Shown here in pieces: positions 26,798 to 34,410 of a stretch of DNA of 64,000 bases. Every line of letters starts with the position of its first letter. Position 1 is the first letter of the stretch. The stretch comes from Legionella birminghamensis. Lineage in GTDB: Bacteria > Pseudomonadota > Gammaproteobacteria > Legionellales > Legionellaceae. A model generated the notes under the pieces. It made no database searches. It was not told where the DNA came from and saw only the letters and a program-made list of their open reading frames with translations. The stretch is from the NCBI RefSeq assembly GCF_900452515.1, contig NZ_UGNW01000001.1, forward strand, positions 1,054,001 to 1,118,000. Reading direction: 5' to 3'. The translations under genes and the position numbers were made by a program.

Positions 26798-27136
26798 ATG
26801 AAAATGGTCACAGCAATTATAAAACCGTTCAAACTTGATGATGTTCATGAAGCATTAATGGAGATAAATGTTCCTGGGATTACAATCTCCGAGATGCGGG
26901 GGGTTGGACGTCAGAAGGGCCATACTGAATTATACCGCGGCGCCGAATATGTTGTTGATTTTCTTCCAAAAATCAAAATTGAACTGCTTCTCCCCGATAA
27001 TATGGTTGAGGCTGCTATTGATGCTATCTGTAAATCGGCCTACACCGGAAAAATCGGCGACGGAAAGATTTTTGTTTATGATTTGCAGCAGGTTATTCGC
27101 ATACGTACCGGGGAAATGGGTGAGGATGCTATATAG
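26798..27136 (+). CDS. PII nitrogen regulatory protein
   Basis: PII is a trimeric signal protein that senses 2-oxoglutarate and ATP/ADP. The 112 residues start MKMVTAIIKPFKLDDVHEAL. The T-loop has GHTELYRGAEYVVDFLPK with the uridylylation tyrosine Y51 (and Y46), the B-loop TGKIGDGKIFVYDL, and the C-loop IRTGEMGEDAI. The sequence cannot tell GlnB from GlnK: there is no amtB beside it, so the glnB role is a guess. Its last bases overlap the 3' end of the convergent EVE gene by eight. Confidence 0.93.
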   Translation: MKMVTAIIKPFKLDDVHEALMEINVPGITISEMRGVGRQKGHTELYRGAEYVVDFLPKIKIELLLPDNMVEAAIDAICKSAYTGKIGDGKIFVYDLQQVIRIRTGEMGEDAI

Positions 27137-27587
27137 CCAACTCCTTAATGAAACGCCACTCCTCTGAACTCACCGGCATTACGGACAGGCGATTGCCCTT
27201 GCGTAGTAATGGCATGCCTGCCAGCTGAGGGTAATTTTTTAATTCTTCCAGCGAAATGAGGTGATTAAATTTTTCTTTAAACTGAACATCTACCATAAAC
27301 CACCGGGGATTTTCCGGGGTGCTTTTGGGATCAGGGTGTTCGCTGTCCGGGTCAAATGCGGTGTGATCAGGATAGGCTTCGCTGGTTATTTCAGCAATGC
27401 CAATAATGCCTGGAGGTGCGCAATTGGAGTGGTAAAATAGCACTTGATCACCTACTGACATTTCCTTTATAAAATTTCTTGCCTGATAATTGCGGACACC
27501 GTCCCAATGACTGGTTTGATTGGGCGATTTTTGTAAATCATCAATACTAAAACAGGAAGGTTCAGATTTCATTAACCAATATTTCAT
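27129..27587 (-). CDS. EVE-domain protein (thymocyte nuclear protein 1-like)
   Basis: EVE domains are PUA-like folds that bind modified bases such as 5-methylcytosine derivatives. The 152 residues start MKYWLMKSEPSCFSIDDLQ, the defining motif, and continue with WDGVRNYQARNFIKEMSVGDQVLFYHSNCAPPGIIGIAEI, then DPKSTPENPRWFMVDV. The gene is two bases from the upstream 5-formyl-THF cyclo-ligase and so in one operon. Its biological role in bacteria is unresolved. Confidence 0.92.
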   Translation of the reverse strand: MKYWLMKSEPSCFSIDDLQKSPNQTSHWDGVRNYQARNFIKEMSVGDQVLFYHSNCAPPGIIGIAEITSEAYPDHTAFDPDSEHPDPKSTPENPRWFMVDVQFKEKFNHLISLEELKNYPQLAGMPLLRKGNRLSVMPVSSEEWRFIKELAI

Positions 27588-27589
27588 TC

Positions 27590-28162
27590 TTATTTTATCC
27601 AGTAAGTTTTAAGTTCAGTCACAACGGCAGACATTTTTATATCCCAGGTATCAGGATTAATAAAGTCAGTATGCTGGAACTCGTAGGCAACACCAATCAG
27701 AACGGGATGATTAACTGTGCTCAGGGATTTATCATAGTAGCCGCCTCCCATCCCCAGACGAGTTCCGTATTCATCGAAAGCCACTAGGGGCATTAGAATA
27801 ATATCCAGGCGCTGGGGATCGATGGAATGGCTCAAATCAACCTGTGGTTCTTCAATATTATACTTGTTTCTGGTAAAAGTCGTTGCAGGTGTCGCAGGAA
27901 CAAAATGCAATTGCCTGTCAGCTTGAATGACCGGAAAATAACAATATTTTCCGTGCAGGGGAACCGAGCGCCAGATATCATGCAAATCGACTTCCCCGTT
28001 CGTTGCGTGATACAGGGCAATATGTTTCGCTTTACGGAAAATATCCAGTTGCTTAATGCGATTACAGATTCGTCTCGATGTGTTTCTGCGGTATTCATAA
28101 GTAATGCGTTCCCTAATATTTCGATAAACTTCTCTTTGTGTTCGTTTCAGGTGATCGCTCAT
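27590..28162 (-). CDS. 5-formyltetrahydrofolate cyclo-ligase
   Basis: This enzyme converts 5-formyl-THF to 5,10-methenyl-THF with ATP. The 190 residues show RTQREVYRNIRERITYEYRR at the N terminus, HIALYHATNGEVDLHDIWR, YCYFPVIQADRQLHFVP, LDIILMPLVAFDEYGTRLGMGGGYYDKSL (the conserved GxGxGYYDR-type phosphate site with K) and VLIGVAYEFQ. I start at MSDHLKR (ATG 28162, with GGA seven bases upstream); the ATG at 28174 has no ribosome site. Upstream is a divergent intergenic stretch with no 6S RNA that I could see. Confidence 0.93.
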   Translation of the reverse strand: MSDHLKRTQREVYRNIRERITYEYRRNTSRRICNRIKQLDIFRKAKHIALYHATNGEVDLHDIWRSVPLHGKYCYFPVIQADRQLHFVPATPATTFTRNKYNIEEPQVDLSHSIDPQRLDIILMPLVAFDEYGTRLGMGGGYYDKSLSTVNHPVLIGVAYEFQHTDFINPDTWDIKMSAVVTELKTYWIK

Positions 28163-28381
28163 GGGTAATTCCATTCATTTAAAGAAAAATGCTTATAAAA
28201 TAATTGTGGAATAAGAATCGCTGAAAATCTATCACAAATCAACGCAGCAACATCTTAATTATTCCTGTTTTTGCTTCAGAAAAATTTATTCCTGGAATCT
28301 ATGCATAATTTGAAAAATAAGGTATATAGCATTTTTTTTATTGCTAAATTCAATAAAATTTGAAAAAGAGGTGAATCAAAA

Positions 28382-28558
28382 ATGACTGATCTGTTTGATG
28401 AGGATGAGTTGCTGGACGAAGAGGGTTTTGTAAATACCGATGAGGAAGTTGACATTGATGAGGGCGAATCTGCAATTCTTGACGCGCGTCGACGTTTGGA
28501 GAATATGCTGGAGGAAAAACGCTTGCGCGAAGAACTTGATGATTTCATGGATTATTAG
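28382..28558 (+). CDS. Small acidic protein, PA3496 family-like
   Basis: A 58-residue ORF: MTDLFDEDELLDEEGFVNTD is strongly acidic, followed by a charged helix ESAILDARRRLENMLEEKRLREELDDFMDY. The RRRLE..LEEKRLR..L pattern is that of the PA3496 putative envelope-integrity family. It has an excellent ribosome site (AGAGGTGA, seven bases from ATG 28382), and the TAG (28556-28558) shares its G with the GTG start of pabC, so the genes are translationally coupled. Codon use and the family match make it real despite its size; the function is not established. Confidence 0.85.
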   Translation: MTDLFDEDELLDEEGFVNTDEEVDIDEGESAILDARRRLENMLEEKRLREELDDFMDY

Positions 28559-29388
28559 TGAGCCATTCAATCCAGATACAATTCCAGCCGCCAGGGGCCA
28601 GCCTATGCCTTTCCTCGGCGGACAGGCTCTTTCTTGGTGAGGCGGTATTTGAGACACTGAGGGTTAAACACTTCAAGCCATTATATGCTGCCCTTCACTG
28701 GGGACGCTTAAAGAATACAGCTTCTGTATTAAATATTCCTTTCCATTTAAGTTTGGATGATTGGCAAAAAGAAATTCAACAATATATAAAAGAGCAGCGT
28801 ATTTGCGATGGCGGATTGAAAATTATTCTTACGCCTGGCTCAGCTTCTAGGGGGTTGCTGCAAAAGGGGAATAGCCCGCATCTTATTGTGGAAGGGTTTA
28901 GCTATCTTTACGATTCGAGTCCAGTTAATCTGGTAAGTTGCCCATGGTTTAGGGATAGCCGAAACCCGATTTATCAGGTTAAATCCCTCAGTTATCTGGA
29001 AGAGATCATCGCGCGCCGCTGGGCTCTTAGCCAACAGGCGGACGATGTATTGTTTTTTAACACTGACCATCTGGCCACTGAAACCAGCGTTGCCAATGTA
29101 TTTATTATCCACGATGGGCAAGTAAAAACACCTGCCAAAGAACATGGATTGATTCCGGGGGTATTGCGTGAGCGTCTATTTCAAATTTGTAAAAACAATG
29201 AGATTAGCTGCCAGGAGAGTCAGATTACACACGGCATGATAGTGGAAGCGGAGGCTCTGTTTACCAGTAATGTACTTCAACGAATCAAGCCCGTTGCCCG
29301 GTTTGATGGGCTTGAAAAAAATACAGCGCACCCCATTGTTTTGCAATTGTCTTCTCTGCTCGCACAGGTGGATGAAGCAGACTGCTAA
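28558..29388 (+). CDS. pabC: Class IV aminotransferase, probable aminodeoxychorismate lyase
   Basis: This is a 276-residue fold-type IV PLP enzyme. Visible features are DRLFLGEAVFETLRV at the N terminus, KIILTPGSASRGLL, the PLP lysine in VKSLSYLEEIIARRWAL (about residue 141), and the phosphate-binding ETSVANVFIIHDGQVKTPAKEHGLIPGVLR. Such sequence suits PabC, which makes 4-aminobenzoate for folate, and agrees with a nearby folate gene, but D-amino acid transaminase relatives cannot be excluded. It starts with GTG overlapping the preceding stop. Confidence 0.8.
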   Translation: MSHSIQIQFQPPGASLCLSSADRLFLGEAVFETLRVKHFKPLYAALHWGRLKNTASVLNIPFHLSLDDWQKEIQQYIKEQRICDGGLKIILTPGSASRGLLQKGNSPHLIVEGFSYLYDSSPVNLVSCPWFRDSRNPIYQVKSLSYLEEIIARRWALSQQADDVLFFNTDHLATETSVANVFIIHDGQVKTPAKEHGLIPGVLRERLFQICKNNEISCQESQITHGMIVEAEALFTSNVLQRIKPVARFDGLEKNTAHPIVLQLSSLLAQVDEADC

Positions 29389-29405
29389 CTGGCGCATTCA
29401 GTCTT

Positions 29406-31856
29406 TTATTCTGGCAAGAATTTTATACTCACATCAGGACGGGTTAATGGCGATGAGGTTTTTTTCGGACTGAAAATCCCCATCCCGTTTACCACAGAGC
29501 TGGGAGCGGTTTTGCATAATCGCATAGCCCATTGCTTATATTGATCCTCACTAAGATAGACCCTTAATTTATCAAGAGTCTCAATGGCCCTTCCCCAATC
29601 CTCAGGTTTAGTTTCTTTCATATATAATGAAAAGTAGTAAATAGCCAGCTGCGACTCTTTATCTTCATTAACAAAGTTACAAAGAACCCCTGAATGATGG
29701 AAGCGTCCCGCTTCGAGCAGATGTTGTTCTGCTCTATCCAGAAAAGTCACACCGGGATTTTTTTCCTCATCCATGGCACTGACAGAGCCTTCATCCCGAA
29801 TTAAGCGTCTGGAATGGCATTCTTTAATTTCATTTTTTAGTTCAACACCCAGTGAATGGGTCAGATAGAATTTTGCCAATTTATCCAATTGATAATTATA
29901 GACTTCCTCCAGGATGGCGGAATTAAGCGAATCAGCTTGCAATAGCTGGCAAAGAAGCAGGAGTGCCTCTCTTACCTTGGCATTTTCCTCTTCATAATCC
30001 ATGCTCTCTCTTTTTATTCTGCAGATCTCAAGCAGTTCTTTCAATTGTTTCATTAATAACTCGGCTGAATTTTTCGTGTTTGGGCATGTTTCCTTCAGCT
30101 TTTGCCAATCTTCGTGATCATAGAAATGAATATGGATTAATCGATGCTCGGCAGCTGGGAGCAGTGAGGGGGACGATTCACTAACACGGGCAAGAATCCA
30201 CTCCTGTGAAAATCGACTCATTACTTTCCTCCGTTCACGGCGAACAGTATTAATACTATCCAGTAAATCAGAGTCTGAATAGCCGCTATTCAATACAATG
30301 GTAATGGCATCATATTCAGCTTCACGGATAGAAACGGGGATGATAGGGGGATAGTTATGTGGATTTAAAATGCTTTCCTGTTCAGCTGGCGTTTGGAATG
30401 AAGTGTTTGGCCGTATTTGGTTAATCAGGCCTCTCTGCAGTAATTGAATCATTTCGTAGCCAATCTCATTTTCTTTCCAGTATCCTCCTTCTTTGTTTTG
30501 ACGATAGTCAATGAAGAGCTGCTCGCATAACTTTTTTGCCAGGGAATAAAGCAGGGGGTTCTGCGGTGGCGGATATTTATCCCGATGGCTTATGAATATA
30601 TCTTTTAACATTTGTAAAGGCGTATCACGGTTGACTGGTTTACCGGTCAGTATTGCGCGAGCCTCGCGGCTTTTCTGTTCTTGTGAATCGAGGCTTTCAT
30701 AAAGTTTATCTGCGAGTTCTTTTTTCATGGCATGACGCAGACTGTCTTCAGAAAAAATGGAGACATGAGGCTTTGTCATGCTTGTTATGAGTTCTTCCAA
30801 GGGATCAGTCAATTTGATTGAGCTGTGCTTTGCAATCGCGTCCATGATTTTTCGCTGGTATGGACCAAGATAAATAGGTGAATTTGTTTCCAGGGATTCA
30901 AACAATGTATCTACAGCATGGTTGGAGAGAAAGTTTTTCAAAAATGTTTTTGACATATTCCCTTCAAACAGGCCATCGCTGGAAAGATATCGAAGTTCAT
31001 GGTTAGCAGCTAATTCAAGGTAGATGCATAGGGATTGTGGCTGGTCAGCACTGGTTTTTGAAGACAGGTGGTAATGAGAAATTCCAGTAATGTTCATTTG
31101 CCGGCAGTATTGAGCATCCGACATACTCAGTAATACCAGTAATTCGGCTCCCAGATTCAAATGAATAGAAGTGTATGAACTATCTGTTACAAAAGTTTCC
31201 AATAATGCCTTTGTCAGTGTATTGATTTCAATGTATTGATGGGGATCTGGGTATTCAAACGCTTTCTGGCTAAGCTGATAAAGCCTGTGGCAGACCAGTA
31301 CAGGCGATGCTTTATAAATTTTTTGCAGAAGCAAATGATAAAGATTACAGTCAAGACCGTATTTTATAGCCTCCAAGCGGTTTAATACTTCCTCAATATC
31401 ACTATCTGCTGTTAATTTTTCAATACGAGTTTTTAAATCCCCCAAGGCCATTTGGGGACGGATAAAAATTGCCTCTTCAAAATCAGGCTCCTCCAGAAGC
31501 CCTATTGCGGCTCGTCGATAATCTTCCAGGGTGAGTGTGGTTTCAGAAACATCGATATCATCAAGTAATGCCTTTCTTAATCTGGAACCTTGCGGATAAT
31601 TGGCAATAAGAAATAAAGATAAAAACTTCCAAAGCCAGGTAAAATGAGCCGTCCAGGTCCAGCCTTGACCATGTCTGCTGCTGATTAACTGATCACGGTA
31701 GTCAGTAAATAGACGCTTTCTAACGGATAAGCTTTCTTCTGAAGACAGTATATCCAGGAGCTTCTTTTTGACGCCCTTATATTTTCTGGTTTTAGTGTGC
31801 AGCAGTTTCTCTTTCCAGAGGAATAATTTTTTTTCTTCCAGGTTGTAAGAACGCAT
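29406..31856 (-). CDS. Large hypothetical protein next to the icm locus, possible effector
   Basis: I do not recognise this 816-residue protein. It has no signal peptide or TM helix and reads as a helix-rich solenoid. Stretches such as LKTRIEKLTADSDIEEVLNRLEAIKYGLDCNLYHLLLQKI and LLLLCQLLQADSLNSAILEEVYNYQLDKLAKFYLT carry Leu patterns, and the tail region (GRFHHSGVLCNFVNEDKESQLAIYYFSLYMKETKPEDWGRAIETLDKL) resembles a TPR/HAT-type arrangement. The C terminus SSPLTRPDVSIKFLPE is polar. Its coding DNA is ordinary for the window. Size, cytosolic nature and location beside icmT make it an effector candidate; this is inference. The genes around are unrelated in function. Confidence 0.7.
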   Translation of the reverse strand: MRSYNLEEKKLFLWKEKLLHTKTRKYKGVKKKLLDILSSEESLSVRKRLFTDYRDQLISSRHGQGWTWTAHFTWLWKFLSLFLIANYPQGSRLRKALLDDIDVSETTLTLEDYRRAAIGLLEEPDFEEAIFIRPQMALGDLKTRIEKLTADSDIEEVLNRLEAIKYGLDCNLYHLLLQKIYKASPVLVCHRLYQLSQKAFEYPDPHQYIEINTLTKALLETFVTDSSYTSIHLNLGAELLVLLSMSDAQYCRQMNITGISHYHLSSKTSADQPQSLCIYLELAANHELRYLSSDGLFEGNMSKTFLKNFLSNHAVDTLFESLETNSPIYLGPYQRKIMDAIAKHSSIKLTDPLEELITSMTKPHVSIFSEDSLRHAMKKELADKLYESLDSQEQKSREARAILTGKPVNRDTPLQMLKDIFISHRDKYPPPQNPLLYSLAKKLCEQLFIDYRQNKEGGYWKENEIGYEMIQLLQRGLINQIRPNTSFQTPAEQESILNPHNYPPIIPVSIREAEYDAITIVLNSGYSDSDLLDSINTVRRERRKVMSRFSQEWILARVSESSPSLLPAAEHRLIHIHFYDHEDWQKLKETCPNTKNSAELLMKQLKELLEICRIKRESMDYEEENAKVREALLLLCQLLQADSLNSAILEEVYNYQLDKLAKFYLTHSLGVELKNEIKECHSRRLIRDEGSVSAMDEEKNPGVTFLDRAEQHLLEAGRFHHSGVLCNFVNEDKESQLAIYYFSLYMKETKPEDWGRAIETLDKLRVYLSEDQYKQWAMRLCKTAPSSVVNGMGIFSPKKTSSPLTRPDVSIKFLPE

Positions 31857-32059
31857 AATTATCTCATTAAGATTAAAAATTATTCAATAATCATACCGCG
31901 AATTAAAAAATTCTACTGTTAAGTTATTGTAAGACTTTGCATCATTGTGTTAATTTGAATTTAGAGCTATATAAATAAATAAGTACCCAGAATTATCAGT
32001 TACCAATTAGGAGGATCCAGCAGCTGAAGAAAAAAAGAAAAGACTGAATATTAAAGTTT

Positions 32060-32092
32060 CTTAATAAAACCTTAATTTTCGGTTGATATTAT
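32060..32092 (+). promoter_or_regulatory. PmrA-like tandem box with -10, upstream of the 64-residue gene
   Basis: Half-sites CTTAATAAA (32060-32068) and CTTAATTTT (32071-32079) are spaced by two bases, giving the 11-bp period of the PmrA consensus (cTTAATATT, two bases, cTTAATATT). A -10-like TATTAT lies at 32087-32092, seven bases downstream, which would put the start site near 32099. An identical layout lies before the icmR-position gene at 33220-33252. PmrA is a known activator of many Legionella effector genes. Binding here is a prediction. Confidence 0.6.
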
Positions 32093-32119
32093 TGGTATAG
32101 GTTTAATGCTGGAGTTTTT

Positions 32120-32314
32120 ATGGCCAACAAACAATCACAGAGTACTGCATCAATTTTAAGAAGCTTGGGAGCAGCTAAAAAAGCAAGCTCGATCTCAATT
32201 GAAGCGAAATCTCAACGGGTACAAAATTCTGCTGACACTAAAGATCTGGGCCAGTTGGTTATGGACTGTATGATTAAGAAAGATGGACCACAGAATACTC
32301 CAAGCGGATTCTAA
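32120..32314 (+). CDS. Small hypothetical protein upstream of icmT
   Basis: The 64-residue protein MANKQSQSTASILRSLGAAK continues KASSISIEAKSQRVQNSADT and ends DGPQNTPSGF. It is hydrophilic, Ser/Lys/Gln-rich and has no TM segment. It has its own strong ribosome site (GGAG five bases before ATG 32120) and a promoter of PmrA-like form. I recognise no family. It lies 163 bases before icmT on the same strand but with an independent promoter between, so it may be a small effector or regulator of the locus rather than a structural part. The gene reading is well supported; the function is unknown. Confidence 0.65.
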   Translation: MANKQSQSTASILRSLGAAKKASSISIEAKSQRVQNSADTKDLGQLVMDCMIKKDGPQNTPSGF

Positions 32315-32406
32315 AGGATCATCATCTCCATAGTATATCGATTACCTATAGTTGATTACTTTATATTTTCACATCTTGTATATTCTCAAAATTTCTTCTT
32401 AAACAG

Positions 32407-32447
32407 TTGACAATAAATCTCGCACAATTAAATATGTTATATATAAT
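32407..32447 (+). promoter_or_regulatory. Probable icmT promoter with CTCGCA motif
   Basis: A consensus -10 TATAAT (32442-32447) lies 17 bases after CTCGCA (32419-32424), in the shared 15-base string AATCTCGCACAATTA (32416-32430). A closely similar AATCTCGCAAAATTA precedes icmP at 34411-34425. A TTGACA at 32407-32412 is too far (29 bases) to serve this -10. The start of icmT is 30 bases downstream. Confidence 0.5.
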
Positions 32448-32477
32448 TGATAATGGTTAAATGATTCGAGGTTTGTA

Positions 32478-32738
32478 ATGGCTGGTACTTTTTCCGAGAA
32501 TACTCACTGGAGGGACTCGGCCAGGAGTGCGCGATTTTTTATGGTAGATGCCAGAGCAGCATTTCCTATTTTCCTTTTTCTCATGCATATCCGAATATGG
32601 ACGGGCGTGTTAGTTCTGGTCTCGGCCTTTTTTTTCGGGATTATTGAGCATTATGGTTTCACTGTTCCTGTTTTTCTACGCTGGCTCAGAGGTTTTATGG
32701 CCGGGCGGATCAGATCATCTCAACCCTGGTGGCGCTAA
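32478..32738 (+). CDS. icmT: Dot/Icm component IcmT
   Basis: IcmT is a small inner-membrane protein needed for Legionella pore formation and egress; its exact position in the apparatus is not settled. The 86-residue length equals that of L. pneumophila IcmT. The sequence has one long hydrophobic region (about residues 28-62, AAFPIFLFLMHIRIWTGVLVLVSAFFFGII) with basic ends. Its stop TAA overlaps the ATG of icmS (TAATG), the usual icmTS arrangement. Confidence 0.95.
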   Translation: MAGTFSENTHWRDSARSARFFMVDARAAFPIFLFLMHIRIWTGVLVLVSAFFFGIIEHYGFTVPVFLRWLRGFMAGRIRSSQPWWR

Positions 32739-33082
32739 TGGAAGTCGATATTCGAAAAAGCATGGCCTTAATTGCTGCAAGCATGAATGCCAAATTTTAT
32801 TTAAATGACCGTTTTGTAAGCTTTGATGAAGTATTTTCTGATACCGGCTTACTGCCGGCAATTGCCAGAAGGGCGGATCAGTTATGCTCACTGTGTTTGG
32901 GGTATGGTCTGGGGGCTACATTTGATGAAGCAGAGGGATCCCTCTTGGGTATCCGGGTCGTGTTTGATGAAGTTACGCCAAACTCATTACGCCTATTGTG
33001 TATGACTGATGTGATTAATGAATTGATCCAGGGCGGTCCCAGCCGGGATTATACGCCATTGGATGAGTTAATGTATGACTAA
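32738..33082 (+). CDS. icmS: Dot/Icm chaperone IcmS
   Basis: IcmS pairs with IcmW as an acidic chaperone that presents many effectors to the coupling complex (IcmO, IcmP, LvgA). The correct start is ATG 32738, giving 114 residues as in L. pneumophila: MEVDIRKSMALIAASMNAKF continuing YLNDRFVSFDEVF, SLCLGYGLGATFDEAEGSLLGIRVVFDEVTPNSLRLLCMTDVINELIQGGPSRDYTPLDELMYD. A frame from 32729 would add three residues. Its partner icmW is not in this window and is expected in the second locus with icmV and dotA. Confidence 0.97.
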   Translation: MEVDIRKSMALIAASMNAKFYLNDRFVSFDEVFSDTGLLPAIARRADQLCSLCLGYGLGATFDEAEGSLLGIRVVFDEVTPNSLRLLCMTDVINELIQGGPSRDYTPLDELMYD

Positions 33083-33219
33083 CATAAAATACTTGCTAAA
33101 TCTCTTGATTAGTTAAACGCTTCAGGGTTAAATGAATATAAGCATATTGTTTAGCAAAATTTCAGGATGGGTCAATTATTCTCTTCCTGGTGTAAAAAAA
33201 ATACCTTTAAGATAAATGT

Positions 33220-33252
33220 CTTAAGTTTAGCTTAAGAAAAGACTGCTAAACT
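33220..33252 (+). promoter_or_regulatory. PmrA-like tandem box with -10, upstream of the icmR-position gene
   Basis: CTTAAGTTT (33220-33228) and CTTAAGAAA (33231-33239) are tandem half-sites with a two-base gap, and the -10-like TAAACT (33247-33252) follows after seven bases, the same geometry as at 32060-32092. The gene start is at 33288. Binding by PmrA or a related OmpR-family regulator is a prediction. Confidence 0.55.
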
Positions 33253-33287
33253 TGAAGTAGTAAATTGAATGAGTTGGGGTGTAAAGA

Positions 33288-33644
33288 ATGGCAGAAATAC
33301 CAGACAGTACTAAATTAATGCAAAGTTCTTTTGGGCGCAGTTCATCCACAAACCCTGAAAGATCAGTCCCAGACGTTGCTAACCACGCTTCGCCCTTATC
33401 CAGAATTCGCTCTTCCTACTCACAGGAAGATGTACTGGCCGATGTTAAAAAGCTTGTTTCGACAGCAAGAAAATTGAACAGTGCCCGACCTGATGAGAAA
33501 ATTGGAAGAGGGATTAGTGTCCTTGATAAATGTATTGAGAGGGTCTTGGCTGCCCACGCTGAAGAAGTGAAACACACACGACCGGTTCGCGCAGAGGAAG
33601 CTGCTTCTTCCGAAGTTGAAACGCCTGCATATAAGTTCTTTTAA
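33288..33644 (+). CDS. Probable FIR protein (functional homologue of IcmR)
   Basis: This 118-residue orphan occupies the position of icmR, between icmS and icmQ. Genes at this position are extremely variable between Legionella species, and the proteins (FIR, functional homologues of IcmR) act as chaperones that bind IcmQ. It lies 205 bases after icmS with its own promoter. The disordered Ser-rich N terminus is followed by amphipathic helix SQEDVLADVKKLVSTARKL (about residues 43-64) and VLDKCIERVLAAHAEEVKHT (about 78-97). That two-helix layout is consistent with IcmQ binding. No sequence similarity to IcmR is visible, as expected. Confidence 0.8.
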   Translation: MAEIPDSTKLMQSSFGRSSSTNPERSVPDVANHASPLSRIRSSYSQEDVLADVKKLVSTARKLNSARPDEKIGRGISVLDKCIERVLAAHAEEVKHTRPVRAEEAASSEVETPAYKFF

Positions 33645-33690
33645 TTTCAATAATTTCGCCCAATAGTCTGCATTGGCTTTAGAATGCTGT

Positions 33691-33737
33691 TATACTCCAC
33701 ATATCCCTAAATGATAGAACAATTCCGTTCTATCATT
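33691..33737 (+). promoter_or_regulatory. icmQ promoter TATACT and 11-bp leader hairpin
   Basis: TATACT (33691-33696) matches the -10 element known for several icm/dot promoters. Downstream, in the expected 5' UTR, AATGATAGAAC (33710-33720) pairs perfectly with GTTCTATCATT (33727-33737) across a six-base loop. The hairpin ends 26 bases before icmQ. It could be an operator for a dimeric regulator or an RNA leader structure; no T-run follows. Confidence 0.6.
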
Positions 33738-33763
33738 GTTAATTTCGAGAAAATTTCTGACGC

Positions 33764-34351
33764 ATGAAAGAAAATTTAGGCGATAAACAAGCTGAAGATA
33801 TTTTGAAGGCTCTGGATGAGGCTATTGAATCAGGCCCCTGGGAAGAGTCTAATTTTTTGCGTGTTATTGGAAAGAATTTGAGGGAAATCCGTGAGAATTA
33901 TTCACGTTCATTAAGCAGTTCCAGTGCTAAAAATAATTCTAATGCAACATTATTAAACAGAGTCGCTCTAAGAAGCGGACAACAGGAAGTATTTATAGCG
34001 CTTTATTCCTCAGAGGGGAATAATCTGCAAAGCTGGGAGAGAATTCTTGCCAATTTGCCCCGACAGGTCATTTCACGTCCGATATATACGGATGAAGAAA
34101 ATGTAAAGTTTATGATTAAGTCGAAAGAAAATAAGCTGAATGAAGCTTATATTAGTGTTTTTATTAATCAGAGCGATATTTTACTTCTCTCAGCCGATAA
34201 AACCCCGCAGGATAAATTTGGCAAGCCTCTTCTAACTCTGAAAGATCGTGCCATCAATCTTGAGAATATTAATCGATTTGTCCATTATTCCGGTACTTAT
34301 AAATATATGAAAGGACGTCTGATCAAGAATCAACCGAATGAAAGCTCCTAA
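33764..34351 (+). CDS. icmQ: Dot/Icm component IcmQ
   Basis: IcmQ is a pore-forming and NAD-binding protein that is held in check by its IcmR-type chaperone. The 195 residues are close to the family's usual length (191 in L. pneumophila). The N-terminal helical part ADILKALDEAIESGPWEESNFLRVIGKNLREIRENYSR is the chaperone-binding and membrane-active domain. The C-terminal part contains QQEVFIALYSSEGNNLQSWERILANLPRQVISRPIYTDEENVKFMIKSK and KFGKPLLTLKDRAI, as in the IcmQ NAD-binding domain. It pairs with the orphan gene just upstream. Confidence 0.95.
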   Translation: MKENLGDKQAEDILKALDEAIESGPWEESNFLRVIGKNLREIRENYSRSLSSSSAKNNSNATLLNRVALRSGQQEVFIALYSSEGNNLQSWERILANLPRQVISRPIYTDEENVKFMIKSKENKLNEAYISVFINQSDILLLSADKTPQDKFGKPLLTLKDRAINLENINRFVHYSGTYKYMKGRLIKNQPNESS

Positions 34352-34410
34352 TCTTTAATCTGCCGCCGCTTAAGTACAGTTTTCATTTTTAATTTAAAAA
34401 ATAACGAAGT

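Noticed and set aside
28163-28381. Possible 6S RNA gene upstream of the 5-formyl-THF cyclo-ligase, as in many Gammaproteobacteria
   Set aside because: The interval is AT-rich with no long GC-containing stem or bulge as in 6S RNA, and no terminator.
32009-32014. AGGAGG ribosome-site-like sequence upstream of the 64-residue gene
   Set aside because: No start codon follows within a suitable distance, and the nearby frames are closed.
32407-32412. TTGACA as the -35 of icmT
   Set aside because: It is 29 bases from the best -10 (TATAAT at 32442), too far for sigma-70; a weak AAATAT -10 at a 17-base spacing was not convincing.
33191-33239. CpxR-type GTAAA repeats upstream of the icmR-position gene, as reported for icmR
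   Set aside because: Only one GTAAA-like half is visible; the tandem CTTAA boxes fit better.
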